This document shows positions 54,526-63,758 of a DNA stretch of 64,000 nucleotides, in pieces (position 1 is the first letter of the stretch; every line of letters starts with the position of its first letter). The translations under genes were made by a program, and so were the position numbers. The notes under the pieces are model-generated. The model made no database searches. It was not told where the DNA came from and saw nothing but the letters and a program-made list of their open reading frames with translations. The stretch spans positions 79,471-143,470 of the forward strand of contig JAETQR010000002.1 of assembly GCA_021770615.1 (NCBI GenBank), in the 5' to 3' direction. The DNA is from Lachnospiraceae bacterium (GTDB taxonomy: Bacteria > Bacillota_A > Clostridia > Lachnospirales > Lachnospiraceae).

Positions 54526-55338
54526 CTATCTTCCTTCCTTTTTGAAAATTGATGGCTGAATAATTTTAAACGGTGTACTTCCCCGGTCTATCGTCTCTGT
54601 CATTCCTACGAACAAATATCCACCCGGTTCCAAATTATCATATACTTTCTGAACCAGCTCCCTTTTTGTCTCTTCATCAAAGTATATCATAACATTTCGC
54701 AAAAAGACAACATGCATTTTTTTCCTGAACGGAAACGGATCCATCAGATTAAACTTACGGAAAAGAACCTGTTGCTTTAACTCATCTTTAACCTGATACT
54801 GAAGCCCTCCGACAAGAGGTTTAAAAAAGTTCTTTTTCCACTGCTCCGGAACCTTTTGCAGCTGTTCTGCACCATAGACCCCCGTCATCGCCTGCTGCAA
54901 CGCTCTGGTTGATACGTCGGTGGCCAAAAGCCTCAAATCCCACTGGCTCCTCTCCAGTCCGAAAAATTCCTGAAGAACCATGGCCAGCATATATGGCTCT
55001 TCCCCGGTGGATGCAGCCCCACACCAAAGACGGACTTCTTTGTGCGAACTCTCTTTGGTCTTGATCCATGGGAGAACGACCGTTCTTAAATACTCAAAAT
55101 GTCCAAACTCCCTCATGAAATAAGTATAATTCGTTGTCAACAAATTAACAAGCATTTTTTCATGTACACCGGAACGGTCCTTCTCTACGTCATTCATAAA
55201 TTCCTTAAAATTTCTCCAGCCGCCAGACTTTATATGATTTTCAAGCCGCCCCCTTACAATTTCTTTTTTATTCGACATGTCAATGCCATATTTATTCTTA
55301 AGATAGGTTGATATTCTTAAAAATTCTTCTTGTGTCAT
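54526..55338 (-). CDS. cheR: CheR chemoreceptor methyltransferase
   Basis: This 270-residue protein has an N-terminal helical domain (about 1-80) and a SAM-binding methyltransferase domain. Motifs are TTNYTYFMREFGHF, LWCGAASTGEEPYMLAMVLQ (motif I, near 105), LLATDVSTRALQQA, and the VFLRNVMIYFDEET motif near 212. It methylates glutamates on receptors. GGGAGG lies about 10 nt upstream of the ATG. It forms the adaptation pair with cheB. Confidence 0.94.
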   Translation of the reverse strand: MTQEEFLRISTYLKNKYGIDMSNKKEIVRGRLENHIKSGGWRNFKEFMNDVEKDRSGVHEKMLVNLLTTNYTYFMREFGHFEYLRTVVLPWIKTKESSHKEVRLWCGAASTGEEPYMLAMVLQEFFGLERSQWDLRLLATDVSTRALQQAMTGVYGAEQLQKVPEQWKKNFFKPLVGGLQYQVKDELKQQVLFRKFNLMDPFPFRKKMHVVFLRNVMIYFDEETKRELVQKVYDNLEPGGYLFVGMTETIDRGSTPFKIIQPSIFKKEGR

Positions 55339-55378
55339 CGAAACTAAGCCTCCCGTTGTAACATTGAAATTTTTTAGT

Positions 55379-56440
55379 TTAGATTAATTGGCGTGATATT
55401 TTACGACAAATGTTAAAAATATCTTTGTTATATTTTACTCCTGCCTCCCTATTCATAATTTCAAGAGCATCCTCCCTGCTATGCATTCCCTCGCCGGTCA
55501 GAACACAATACCTTTCTGCCACGGACACAATCTGTGCAGCAAGAGGAATCTCTTCCCGCTGCAGCCCTTCCGGATAGCCGCTTCCATCCCAGTTCTCATG
55601 ATGATGACGTGCAATATCGATCGAAATACTGATAAAATCATTATAATCATTACCAATCTGCAGATCTGCAAGAAGTTTCGCACCGATGTCCGTATGCTTC
55701 CGGAGCGTGGCAGATTCTGCCTCTGTCAGGCCGTCCTTCTTCTGCAGAATTTCCATCGGAACACCAATATTTCCGATATCACAAAGCGGCGCTGCCAGTT
55801 CGATCGTATCAATGAACGTATCGGATATCTTATCCTCAAACGTAGGCGAAAGCTGCATCCCCTGCGCCAAAATCCTGCAATTACGGCTCAAACGCTTCAT
55901 ATGCTCCCTGGCATAACTTTCATTCTGGGCCGCCAGATTTGCCAGCGCATACAATATGTTCTTTTTCTCCATCTCGATCTGGCTCAACTGCTCACTGACA
56001 GAAACCTGAAGACGCCGGTTCATCGCAATCAGTTCCTGATTCGCCTCATAAAGGCGAAGGTGAACCCCTACACGCGCCTGTACGATCTCCGGGATAAAGG
56101 GCTTGGTGATGTAATCTTCACCCCCAAGGCGAAACCCCTGTATCATATCCTTCGGATCATCAAAAGCCGAAATAAACACGATTGGAATATTTTTGGTTTC
56201 TTCCTTTCCTTTGAGGATTCTGCACAATTCATAACCATCCATACCTGGCATCGAGATATCTGTCAAAACAAGCTGTGGACTACACTCCTTCATCATTTCC
56301 AGCGCCTGTTCCCCGCTCTCCGCTAATACTGGGTGGTAGTGCATATTCTTTATGATCTCTTCCAGGATCATACGGTTTGACTCCACATCATCCACGACAA
56401 GAATCTTCACTTTTTGTGCATCCTTATCCTCATAAGCCAT
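55379..56440 (-). CDS. Response regulator with degenerate HD-GYP domain
   Basis: This 353-residue protein has a receiver domain (Asp61 in VLTDISMPGMDG, Lys in ITKPFIP near 115), a coiled-coil link and an HD-GYP-type domain (about 170-350). The HD pair is altered: the expected LHDIGKIG reads PLCDIGNIG, so the metal-ligand His is Cys and the next Lys is Asn. The later motif usually ending in D-x-Y-D-A-L is ERYCVLTG. The HHENWDGSGYP segment is intact. It is therefore probably not an active cyclic-di-GMP phosphodiesterase and may sense or scaffold. ATG 56440 has GGAGG seven nt upstream. Confidence 0.88.
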   Translation of the reverse strand: MAYEDKDAQKVKILVVDDVESNRMILEEIIKNMHYHPVLAESGEQALEMMKECSPQLVLTDISMPGMDGYELCRILKGKEETKNIPIVFISAFDDPKDMIQGFRLGGEDYITKPFIPEIVQARVGVHLRLYEANQELIAMNRRLQVSVSEQLSQIEMEKKNILYALANLAAQNESYAREHMKRLSRNCRILAQGMQLSPTFEDKISDTFIDTIELAAPLCDIGNIGVPMEILQKKDGLTEAESATLRKHTDIGAKLLADLQIGNDYNDFISISIDIARHHHENWDGSGYPEGLQREEIPLAAQIVSVAERYCVLTGEGMHSREDALEIMNREAGVKYNKDIFNICRKISRQLI

Positions 56441-56458
56441 ATACACACCTCCTTCTCG

Positions 56459-57892
56459 TTATAGCAACTGATTCAGTTCCTCAAATTCAGCGGTTATTTT
56501 ATCATAATTTTCCTTCTGAATCGCCATTTTCAATCGGAGGACCACACGTTTCACCTCACGCGGTGCCTCCTCCGTCAACTGTCGGACAGTCTCCATAAAC
56601 ATCTCTGCTTTTTCCCAATTTTCCATCTCCACACAAAGGATCAGTTTGGACAAATTCTTTTCAAGAGCCTCATGATTCTCCTTCGTACCGTATACTCTTA
56701 TATCCTCTTCCTTCTCTTTATCCCCTTCTGCCGAAACCGTCAGTGGTGTTGCCGCAAAAAGAGACATCTCTGTATCACCTGATCCAGCCGGAGCAGTTTC
56801 TTCCTCACAGGCCTCTACCCATATCGAAAAAGAAAATGTACTTCCTCTGTTCTTTTCACTCTCAACTTCAATCGTTCCACCCATCAGTTCCACAAGTTGT
56901 TTACATATATTTAATCCCAAGCCGGTGCCTCCGTATCTTCTGGAGATCGACGCATCCACCTGTGAAAAGCTCTGGAACAGCTTATCTCTGTCCGCCTCAT
57001 CGATGCCGATCCCCGAATCTTTTACGATAAAAAACAATTCGATCCGGTCATTTACCTGGGCAGTCTTTAGCACTTCAACCGTAATCTTCCCCAAAGCCGT
57101 AAACTTCTGGGCATTTGAAAGCAGATTATTAAGGACCTGCACGATCCTAAGTTCATCTCCTATGATATATTCCGGAATCTGGGGAGAGATGGTCATAAAA
57201 AACTCCAGTCCCTTTTCCGTGATCTTATTGATATGATTTCCCTTTACATAATCTAACATATTTCTAAAATTAAATTTGCGTATCTCAAGGTTGAATTTTC
57301 CTGCCTCAAGCTTTGAGAAATCAAGAATATTATTAATAATCTTATTCATGTCGCCACAACAGCGTTCGATCAGGCGCAAGGATTTTTCTGTCCGCTCATC
57401 CATCTCTTCATCTAACAGCCCCTGAACATTACCCAGTATACCGTTTACCGGAGTCCGCAACTCATGTGTTACATTTGCAACAAATTCGGATTTTACTTTC
57501 ATTGCCTGTTTGGCTTCCTGCCTCACCTGATCGATCTCTCTGTTCAAATACTCTTTTTCGAGTATGTCATTCGCCATACATATGTAGGTCTCCGGGCGGC
57601 CATCACACGGAACGATCCTTACCTCCACAGGAAAACAGGTCATATTTCTGCGATATGCCACCAGATTCTGCAATTCATTTCCAAATGGATAATCAGTCTC
57701 AAAGCCATCCGAAGACAATTTAAACGCCCCCGGAAAAACATCTGCGATACTCCTGTCATTGAATGCTTCTCCAAACTCCAGTTTCTGTCTGGCCGACTCA
57801 TTCGCGTAGGAAATCTTCCCTTTATCGTCAAATATGAAAATCATCTCCAGCATATGTTCTGCCGGAAATACATCGCTTTTACCTGAATCCAT
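56459..57892 (-). CDS. PAS-type sensor histidine kinase with helical C-terminal extension
   Basis: This 477-residue soluble kinase has an N-terminal PAS-like domain (about 12-120), a HisKA domain with VTHELRTPVNG (phospho-His near 142), and an HATPase with NNLLSNAQKFT, DSGIGID and GGTGLGLNICK. After the ATPase comes an acidic linker and a C-terminal helical stretch of about 70 residues (ENHEALEKNLSKLILCVEME onward) shaped like an Hpt domain but without its phospho-His. There is no transmembrane segment. Start 57892 has GGGGGG six nt upstream. It is flanked by two response regulators and is likely the kinase for at least one of them. Confidence 0.87.
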   Translation of the reverse strand: MDSGKSDVFPAEHMLEMIFIFDDKGKISYANESARQKLEFGEAFNDRSIADVFPGAFKLSSDGFETDYPFGNELQNLVAYRRNMTCFPVEVRIVPCDGRPETYICMANDILEKEYLNREIDQVRQEAKQAMKVKSEFVANVTHELRTPVNGILGNVQGLLDEEMDERTEKSLRLIERCCGDMNKIINNILDFSKLEAGKFNLEIRKFNFRNMLDYVKGNHINKITEKGLEFFMTISPQIPEYIIGDELRIVQVLNNLLSNAQKFTALGKITVEVLKTAQVNDRIELFFIVKDSGIGIDEADRDKLFQSFSQVDASISRRYGGTGLGLNICKQLVELMGGTIEVESEKNRGSTFSFSIWVEACEEETAPAGSGDTEMSLFAATPLTVSAEGDKEKEEDIRVYGTKENHEALEKNLSKLILCVEMENWEKAEMFMETVRQLTEEAPREVKRVVLRLKMAIQKENYDKITAEFEELNQLL

Positions 57893-57968
57893 TGTAATCC
57901 CCCCAAGCAAAACAAAATGGCAGCAAAAAATTTCATTGTTTTTTTGCTGCCAAATATATGTTTCGGTA

Positions 57969-59051
57969 TCAATTAAAATCAAACATCTTGATCACTTCTA
58001 CAATATTGAAGAAATCTGCCTTGGCAAGCTCGAAGCACTCCAACACATCCGGTGAGAACTGACCGCACTCACCATTCATAATCATATCAAAAGCTATATT
58101 ATTGGCATATACACTTTTATATACTCTGGGACTCACCAATGCATCATAAACATCTGCTATGGCAACAATCTGGGCACTGATCGGAATCTCATCTCCTACC
58201 AGATGATCCGGATATCCATTTCCATCCCATCTCTCATGGTGATAACGGCAAATATCATAACAATAACGGTAAAATTCCCTGCTTTGGTTCTCCCGGAAAT
58301 TTTCCAGTATGTCGCATCCGATCGTCGTATGCGTCTTCATGATCTCAAATTCCTCCGGGGTCAAACGTCCCGGCTTCAAAAGGATCGAATCCGGAATCCC
58401 GATCTTTCCGATATCATGCAGCGCAGATGCTCTGGCGATCTCATCGATCTGATTTGAAGTCAGCCCGTATTTCGGGAAATACTTTGCAAGATATTTCAAC
58501 ATGATCCTTGTAAAGTACTTGATCCGCCTTACATGCTCACCTGTCTCTGCACTTCTGAATTCCACCACAGAACTGAGCGCATCGATCATAAATTCATTGT
58601 TCTGACGAATCTCTTTCTCCTTCGCCATGATCGCCTCTTCCTGCTCTTTCAGACGAAGTTCCATATTATGTTTATTCTGATACAACTCAATGATATTCTT
58701 ACTTCTTCTCCGTACGATATGGGGATAGAATGGCTTGTGCATTACATCCGCCACACCAAAGGAATAGGCTTTATCTTCGCTATCTTTAACACTTTCACCA
58801 GTGATCAGTATAACAGGGATCTTTTCAATGAGTTCATGCTCTTTCATGTACTCCAAAACTTTAAAGCCATCCATTACAGGCATAATAACATCAAGCAGGA
58901 TCAATGCAATATTCTTGTTATTCTCAATCTGATAAATTGCATTCTGACCGTCAGCTGCTTCGAGTGTGTCAAACTCATCTTCAAAAATCTGTTTTAATAT
59001 CACTCTGTTTACTTCTTCGTCATCAACGATTAATACCTGTTGTCTATCCAT
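57969..59051 (-). CDS. Response regulator with active-looking HD-GYP phosphodiesterase domain
   Basis: This 360-residue protein has a receiver (acidic Asp10-Asp11, Asp54 in ILLDVIMPVMDG, Lys near 105) and a coiled-coil region. A complete HD-GYP domain follows: ASALHDIGKIGIPDSILLKP near 205, KTHTTIGCDIL, RYHHERWDGNGYPDHL and VAIADVYDALVS. HD-GYP enzymes hydrolyse cyclic di-GMP, so it should lower this messenger on phosphorylation. It is the first gene of the operon, with AGGGAGG upstream. Confidence 0.92.
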   Translation of the reverse strand: MDRQQVLIVDDEEVNRVILKQIFEDEFDTLEAADGQNAIYQIENNKNIALILLDVIMPVMDGFKVLEYMKEHELIEKIPVILITGESVKDSEDKAYSFGVADVMHKPFYPHIVRRRSKNIIELYQNKHNMELRLKEQEEAIMAKEKEIRQNNEFMIDALSSVVEFRSAETGEHVRRIKYFTRIMLKYLAKYFPKYGLTSNQIDEIARASALHDIGKIGIPDSILLKPGRLTPEEFEIMKTHTTIGCDILENFRENQSREFYRYCYDICRYHHERWDGNGYPDHLVGDEIPISAQIVAIADVYDALVSPRVYKSVYANNIAFDMIMNGECGQFSPDVLECFELAKADFFNIVEVIKMFDFN

Positions 59052-59102
59052 GTTACCTCCCTCACTCTTCCCCTTTAAAGTCTATAGGTTCATATTACAC
59101 TT

Positions 59103-59131
59103 AAAATACCACTTTTCGGCAAAAATGTCAA
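59103..59131 (-). promoter_or_regulatory. Promoter of the HD-GYP/che operon
   Basis: A perfect TTGACA (59131-59126) and TATTTT (59108-59103) are separated by 17 bp on the minus strand, about 50 nt upstream of the first start codon. Confidence 0.8.
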
Positions 59132-59184
59132 GCAGTACTTAACTTTCCAATTTGGCTTAAAAATCTGGCTGTTTTTTCTCATTT

Positions 59185-59703
59185 TTATCCCGCCAGAGCT
59201 ACCGATGCCAAAATTCCTGCCAATGTCGCAAACAGGGCCCCCGCCAGCGTATATCTCGTCTTCGTCACCTTTGCTGTCATAAAATATACACTCATTGTAT
59301 AAAAAATCGTCTCTGAGCAGCTCATCAGCACAGAAGCGAGAACTCCCAGATCGCTATCCGGTCCAAACTGTTTATATACATCCAAAAGCAGGCTCGTCGC
59401 CGCCGAGGAAGAAAACATTTTAACGGTCACAAGCGGCACCAGTTCAGAAGGAAAGCCAAGCAGGGATGTTACCGGTTTCAGGAACCCCGCCAGATAATCC
59501 AGGCTTCCGGACTGTCTGAGGACGCCGATCGCGATCATCAGCCCGATCAGGGTCGGCAGTATTTTATATACTGTTTTAAACCCATCGACAGCTCCTTCGA
59601 TAAAAGCGTCAAAAATATCTACTTTATTTAAAAGCCCGTAACCAGTCACCAGAAGAAGTACAAACGGGATCATGCTGTCTGAAAGATAATATAAAAATCT
59701 CAT
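59185..59703 (-). CDS. spmB: Spore maturation protein B
   Basis: This 172-residue membrane protein has about five helices and the nucleoside-recognition (Gate) domain: PFVLLLVTGYGLLNKVDIFD, FIEGAVDGFKTVYKILPTL, LVTVKMFSSSAATSLLLDVY and SCSETIFYTMSVYF. With SpmA it helps dehydrate the spore core in Bacillus. It overlaps the spmA stop by 4 bp (ATGA). Its presence supports an endospore-forming organism. Confidence 0.92.
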   Translation of the reverse strand: MRFLYYLSDSMIPFVLLLVTGYGLLNKVDIFDAFIEGAVDGFKTVYKILPTLIGLMIAIGVLRQSGSLDYLAGFLKPVTSLLGFPSELVPLVTVKMFSSSAATSLLLDVYKQFGPDSDLGVLASVLMSCSETIFYTMSVYFMTAKVTKTRYTLAGALFATLAGILASVALAG

Positions 59704-60317
59704 TGGCCGCCATCCCTCCCGCCATCACAATCTCTTTTTTTCCGGCTGAATTTTCTGGCAAGCGTGGCGAATATGATGCCCGCCGCCGTCGAAACCAGCG
59801 TAGCTGCAAGCCCCATGCCAATGATCGACGTAGGCGACACCGCCCCATACTGGCTCCGGTATGCAATAATGTTCACCGGAATGAGTTGAAGCGAAGAAAT
59901 ATTTATGATAAGAAACGTACACATATCTGCACTGGCGACACGGCTGTCACCGTTCAACTCCTTCATTTGTTCCATCGCCTTTAATCCATATGGCGTCGCG
60001 GCCCATCCAAGCCCGAGCATATTTGCGATCATATTGGCAGAAATATACTCATTTGCCACATGCCCTTCCGGTATATCCGGAAACAAAAAACGAAGAGCCG
60101 GTCTGAGTGCCTTTGTCATAGCATCGATCAGACCAGCCCTTTTGGCTACATTCATGATCCCTGTCCACATGGACATCACACCGAGCATCGCAATGCATAA
60201 TGTCACTGCCTCCTTGGAGGAATCAATGGCAGCAGTTCCCACCTCCCCGGTTTTTCCCGTAAATGCTGCCACAATGATCCCGGCTAACAGCATGATACCC
60301 CAGAGTTTATTCAGCAT
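59700..60317 (-). CDS. spmA: Spore maturation protein A
   Basis: This 205-residue membrane protein has the paired Gate-domain motifs (MLNKLWGIMLLAGIIVAAFTG, MLGVMSMWTGIMNVAKRAGL, MIANMLGLGWAATPYGLKAM, STAAGIIFATLARKF). It forms the SpmA/SpmB pair, partners in spore-core dehydration. The start is weakly supported by AAAGGG several nt upstream. The gene lies 75 bp behind the ABC exporter genes but has no clear link to them. Confidence 0.92.
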   Translation of the reverse strand: MLNKLWGIMLLAGIIVAAFTGKTGEVGTAAIDSSKEAVTLCIAMLGVMSMWTGIMNVAKRAGLIDAMTKALRPALRFLFPDIPEGHVANEYISANMIANMLGLGWAATPYGLKAMEQMKELNGDSRVASADMCTFLIINISSLQLIPVNIIAYRSQYGAVSPTSIIGMGLAATLVSTAAGIIFATLARKFSRKKRDCDGGRDGGQ

Positions 60318-60392
60318 ATCTTCAAATCCCTTTTTTGTATCAGTCTATGAAAAGGAAAGAAAAAATATGAATTTCACCGGAAACCGTCACCC

Positions 60393-61550
60393 TTACGCCG
60401 CCGAATTCTCCATCTTCACCTTGGAATATGCCAGTCCCACAGAAATCAACGCTGCGCCGAATAGAAGTTCGATCCCCAGACCCATCCACAGTTCTCCAAG
60501 CGCTCCCCCATCTATATACCGGTCGATAAAATCCGCCGATGTGATATACCAGTATGCCGGGAGAAAATGCGCTGCCCGGATCACTCCCTCGCCCAGAAGC
60601 TCAAGCGGCACAAAAATTCCGCAGAGGAAGCACATTCCAAGAGAAACAACGTTTGAGATCATACTGAGTATATGATCTTTTTTCACCACCTGCCCCAGGA
60701 AAAATACAAACCCCAGAGAGACCACCATAAAGCACACCATGTTCAGGCAATGTAAAAACCCCTGAAAGCTGAAGATCGCCGTCCCGGTTCCTGTCATTAC
60801 CATGAGGCAGTAAAGCAGGCATATACCGACTCCCGCCGTCACCACGCCCGCAAACAGCTGGAAATTTGTACGGCTCAAAGAATACGCAGAGCACGCATTC
60901 CTTTCCCTCACATCTTTTTTATGGAACACGACCATGATCGGCCCGATCCCCACGACGCAGATCGACAGGAAAATGTACGGCAGATAAGCAAAGTAATAAT
61001 AAAGTCTGCTGTGGGTGCTTCCTCCGCTTTTCTTCGGCATTGAAACCGGCACTGTTTCCCCACAGGTCTCCTCTGCTTTTTTCAGCGCTTCCTGTGCCGA
61101 AAATCCACCTGCCACATAACTCCTTGTCAATGACACATACTTATTTACCATCCCTTTAAAAGTTTCACCGTAAATCGTTCCCGGAATCGTAGTAAGTTCC
61201 GGTTTTTTTATGTCTGCCCCTTTGACCATCGAGTCGCCAAATCCTCCCGGAATCCGGATAACACAGCTGATATTCCGGTTATAAAGCTCATCCTGGATCG
61301 TTTCTTTATCATCCTGGATGTCCGCCACCTCATATCCGGCAGAAAGATATGTGGCAAGACTCTTGCTGTACTCTGATCTATCTTCGTCAAATATTGCGAT
61401 CACATAATCCGTTCCCTCAAAAACACCTTCTACCGGATCATCTGCCTGACTGGATATAATACTTGCAACTCCAAGAAAAATGCAGAGGTACATAATGATC
61501 TGTCCCTTTTGTTTACTTAATATACGGAAAAAAATCTTATAGACTTGCAT
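60393..61550 (-). CDS. ABC-2 type exporter permease, second subunit
   Basis: This 385-residue permease has an N-terminal helix (about 20-36), an extracytoplasmic domain of about 150 residues and five or six C-terminal helices, typical of ABC-2 type exporters. It starts 14 bp inside the preceding permease gene, with GGAGGAG upstream, which indicates translational coupling. It probably forms a heterodimeric channel with the permease at 61537 and the ATPase at 62686. The substrate is unknown. Confidence 0.85.
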   Translation of the reverse strand: MQVYKIFFRILSKQKGQIIMYLCIFLGVASIISSQADDPVEGVFEGTDYVIAIFDEDRSEYSKSLATYLSAGYEVADIQDDKETIQDELYNRNISCVIRIPGGFGDSMVKGADIKKPELTTIPGTIYGETFKGMVNKYVSLTRSYVAGGFSAQEALKKAEETCGETVPVSMPKKSGGSTHSRLYYYFAYLPYIFLSICVVGIGPIMVVFHKKDVRERNACSAYSLSRTNFQLFAGVVTAGVGICLLYCLMVMTGTGTAIFSFQGFLHCLNMVCFMVVSLGFVFFLGQVVKKDHILSMISNVVSLGMCFLCGIFVPLELLGEGVIRAAHFLPAYWYITSADFIDRYIDGGALGELWMGLGIELLFGAALISVGLAYSKVKMENSAA

Positions 61551-62670
61551 AACGGCTCCTCCTTACCATAAGATAGCTTACAACTGCCAGCACCACTGCT
61601 CCGATTCCCAAAAGGAGCATATTCTGTGCAAACCGTCCATACGTATCATAAATATTCAGCGCATAAAAAGAATCTGAAATAAGCGCCGCCGGATTGATAT
61701 CATTCACAAACGGCACAGAATGCTCGATCAAATCTTTTACCCCTGTCGCCATCAAGTCGCTCATAGCGCAAAACAGAAGGTTGATTCCCGTCAATAACCC
61801 AATCTTCATGCCTTCACCGATACGCGGCAGAGAACCGACAAAAATACCAAACATGATCCCATAACTGGTTCCCACAAAAAGCAGAAGGAAAATAGCAGGA
61901 AGTTTATCCCCCAGTTCAAGCCTGAGCACAAACTTCATATACAAAAGCAAAAGACAGACAATGCTGTACTGCATGAGTTCACAGGCCAGAAAATCCACCA
62001 GGATATTTTTCATTTTATGGACGGGAACGATATTTCTCCGCTGCCCTAAAACAGAAACATTCGCCTGTATCTTCTCCGCCTTGTCACAACCGGCATAACT
62101 TGCAAACAGACAGGTCATGGCAAAGATCGCATAAAAGAAATTTATAACGTTATCCTGATTTCCACCTGATGAATTTGTCTCCTCATAATATTCTTTTTGG
62201 GAAGAAAGTTCCATGACCGTCTGCATCACCTGTTCCGGATGGATCTGCGCCACATCCGTGATCGTCTTTTTATACTGCGCAAACTGATCCAATACCATTT
62301 TCAAAAGGGTCTGCTCCATCCCGTTTTCACTCACTTTCAAGGAAAGTTCATCCCGCACGAAAATAATCCCTTGAACTTCCTCATCCTCAAGCATCTGCTC
62401 TGCCTCTTCCTCTGATGTCTTGTTCACACGTAAAAGCTGCCCCTCTCCTTCCTTGGAAACAGCCTCAAACATGCGGTCAATAACCTCATCCTCTTTTTCC
62501 TGCACGACGGCAACCGGAATCGCATGAAACTGCTCTGTTGTCTCGAACAGGTTACTGAAAGCCATGTACATAAACGTGCACAATGCAAATGGAAAAACCC
62601 ACGTCCAGAATACGACTTCTTTCGTACGCATCAAGGACTTAAATCCATATTTAAAAAGATGTCCAAACAT
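61537..62670 (-). CDS. ABC-2 type exporter permease, first subunit
   Basis: This 377-residue permease has a first helix (about 18-38), a large extracytoplasmic domain (about 45-165) rich in Glu and Gln, and six C-terminal helices. The outer domain with charged helices resembles the YhgE/Pip-like exporter type. It lies 15 bp after the ATPase gene with GGGGG upstream of the ATG. Together the three genes form a complete exporter; the substrate may be a lipid, peptide or drug. Confidence 0.85.
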   Translation of the reverse strand: MFGHLFKYGFKSLMRTKEVVFWTWVFPFALCTFMYMAFSNLFETTEQFHAIPVAVVQEKEDEVIDRMFEAVSKEGEGQLLRVNKTSEEEAEQMLEDEEVQGIIFVRDELSLKVSENGMEQTLLKMVLDQFAQYKKTITDVAQIHPEQVMQTVMELSSQKEYYEETNSSGGNQDNVINFFYAIFAMTCLFASYAGCDKAEKIQANVSVLGQRRNIVPVHKMKNILVDFLACELMQYSIVCLLLLYMKFVLRLELGDKLPAIFLLLFVGTSYGIMFGIFVGSLPRIGEGMKIGLLTGINLLFCAMSDLMATGVKDLIEHSVPFVNDINPAALISDSFYALNIYDTYGRFAQNMLLLGIGAVVLAVVSYLMVRRSRYASL

Positions 62671-62685
62671 ACTTATCCCCCTCTT

Positions 62686-63624
62686 TTAATCTCTCAGCTC
62701 TTTTCCGGTAATCTCCAGAAAAACATCATTCAGCGTCGGAAGTTCCGTATATACCCTGCCAAAGGAAATATCCTGTTCCCGGAAATATTCCAGTACATGG
62801 ATCAGGTTATGGGAGCCTCCGCTAAAACGGACAAGAAGGCTGGCATCTTCATATTCCACCTCATAAGCATGCTCCAGCTTTCCGATCTGTTCCATCTGCT
62901 CCTGGCTCAATTCCGGCACCTCTACTGTGATGCTTTCCGTATTCTTGATCATCTTTTTCAGTTCTTCCTTTGTCCCGATCGCAAGGTTTTGTCCCTTATC
63001 CATGATCGCGATCCGGCTGCAGATCTGTTCTACCTCCTCCATATAATGAGAGGTGTAAATGATCGTTGCTCCATTTTTGTTAAGTTCAAGAATGCCCTCA
63101 AGAATCTTATTCCGGCTCTGCGGGTCTACTGCCACTGTCGGTTCATCAAAGAAGATCAACCTGGGTTTATGTGCGATCCCACAAGCAATGTTCAGACGCC
63201 TGAGAAGCCCTCCTGACAGCTTTTTGGGATAAAATTTACGGAATTCCTCTAATCCCACGAACCGGATTGCTTCCTCCACATACTGCTTTCTTGTAGCCTT
63301 ATCCTCAATATACAGTCCGCAGAAATAATCAATGTTTTCATAAACGGTCAATTCATCAAAAACTGCTACATTCTGCAAAACGACCCCAATCTCTTTTTTG
63401 CTGTCATAGGAGTCCGGGCGCATCTCTTTTCCAAATACCCGGATGTTTCCTTTGTCATATTTTAGAAGGGAAAGGATACAACTGATCGCTGTCGTCTTTC
63501 CCGAACCGTTTGGACCGAGCAGACCAAAAATTTCACCCTCCTCGATCCTAAGATTAAAATGGTCTAACGCCACAAGTTCTTTATAACGTTTCACCAGATT
63601 TTCTACCTCTACTACTGCTGCCAT
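62686..63624 (-). CDS. ABC exporter ATP-binding protein
   Basis: This 312-residue ATPase has Walker A GPNGSGKTT near residue 37, a Q-loop, and a signature reading LSGGLLRRLNIACGIAH, in which the usual Gln of LSGGQ is Leu. Walker B is LIFFDEPTVAVDP, and the switch His is in TSHYMEEVE. The C-terminal 80 residues form the regulatory domain usual for this exporter group. GGAGG lies about 9 nt upstream of ATG 63624. It heads the operon. Confidence 0.92.
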   Translation of the reverse strand: MAAVVEVENLVKRYKELVALDHFNLRIEEGEIFGLLGPNGSGKTTAISCILSLLKYDKGNIRVFGKEMRPDSYDSKKEIGVVLQNVAVFDELTVYENIDYFCGLYIEDKATRKQYVEEAIRFVGLEEFRKFYPKKLSGGLLRRLNIACGIAHKPRLIFFDEPTVAVDPQSRNKILEGILELNKNGATIIYTSHYMEEVEQICSRIAIMDKGQNLAIGTKEELKKMIKNTESITVEVPELSQEQMEQIGKLEHAYEVEYEDASLLVRFSGGSHNLIHVLEYFREQDISFGRVYTELPTLNDVFLEITGKELRD

Positions 63625-63737
63625 ATGATGATTCCTCCTCCTTATCCGAATTCCCTTAAAATGGGATATTTATCCTGTTGTATTTTATTTTAATGAACAA
63701 ATCACTTTTTTACCAGTGAAAATCATCAGTTCTTTTT

Positions 63738-63751
63738 ATGACAAATGTCAT
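63738..63751. promoter_or_regulatory. Palindrome resembling the agrDB upstream site
   Basis: ATGAC-AAAT-GTCAT (14 bp) lies 114 bp upstream of the ABC ATPase gene. It has the same form as GTGAC-AAAC-GTCAC at 45675-45688 (shared TGACAAA and GTCA). It may be a common regulator site. Confidence 0.35.
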
Positions 63752-63758
63752 CTGCACG

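Noticed and set aside
63738..63751. The TGACA-N4-TGTCA dyad of cysD as the same motif
   Set aside because: The arm length and centre differ from the agrDB and exporter palindromes, so it was kept separate.
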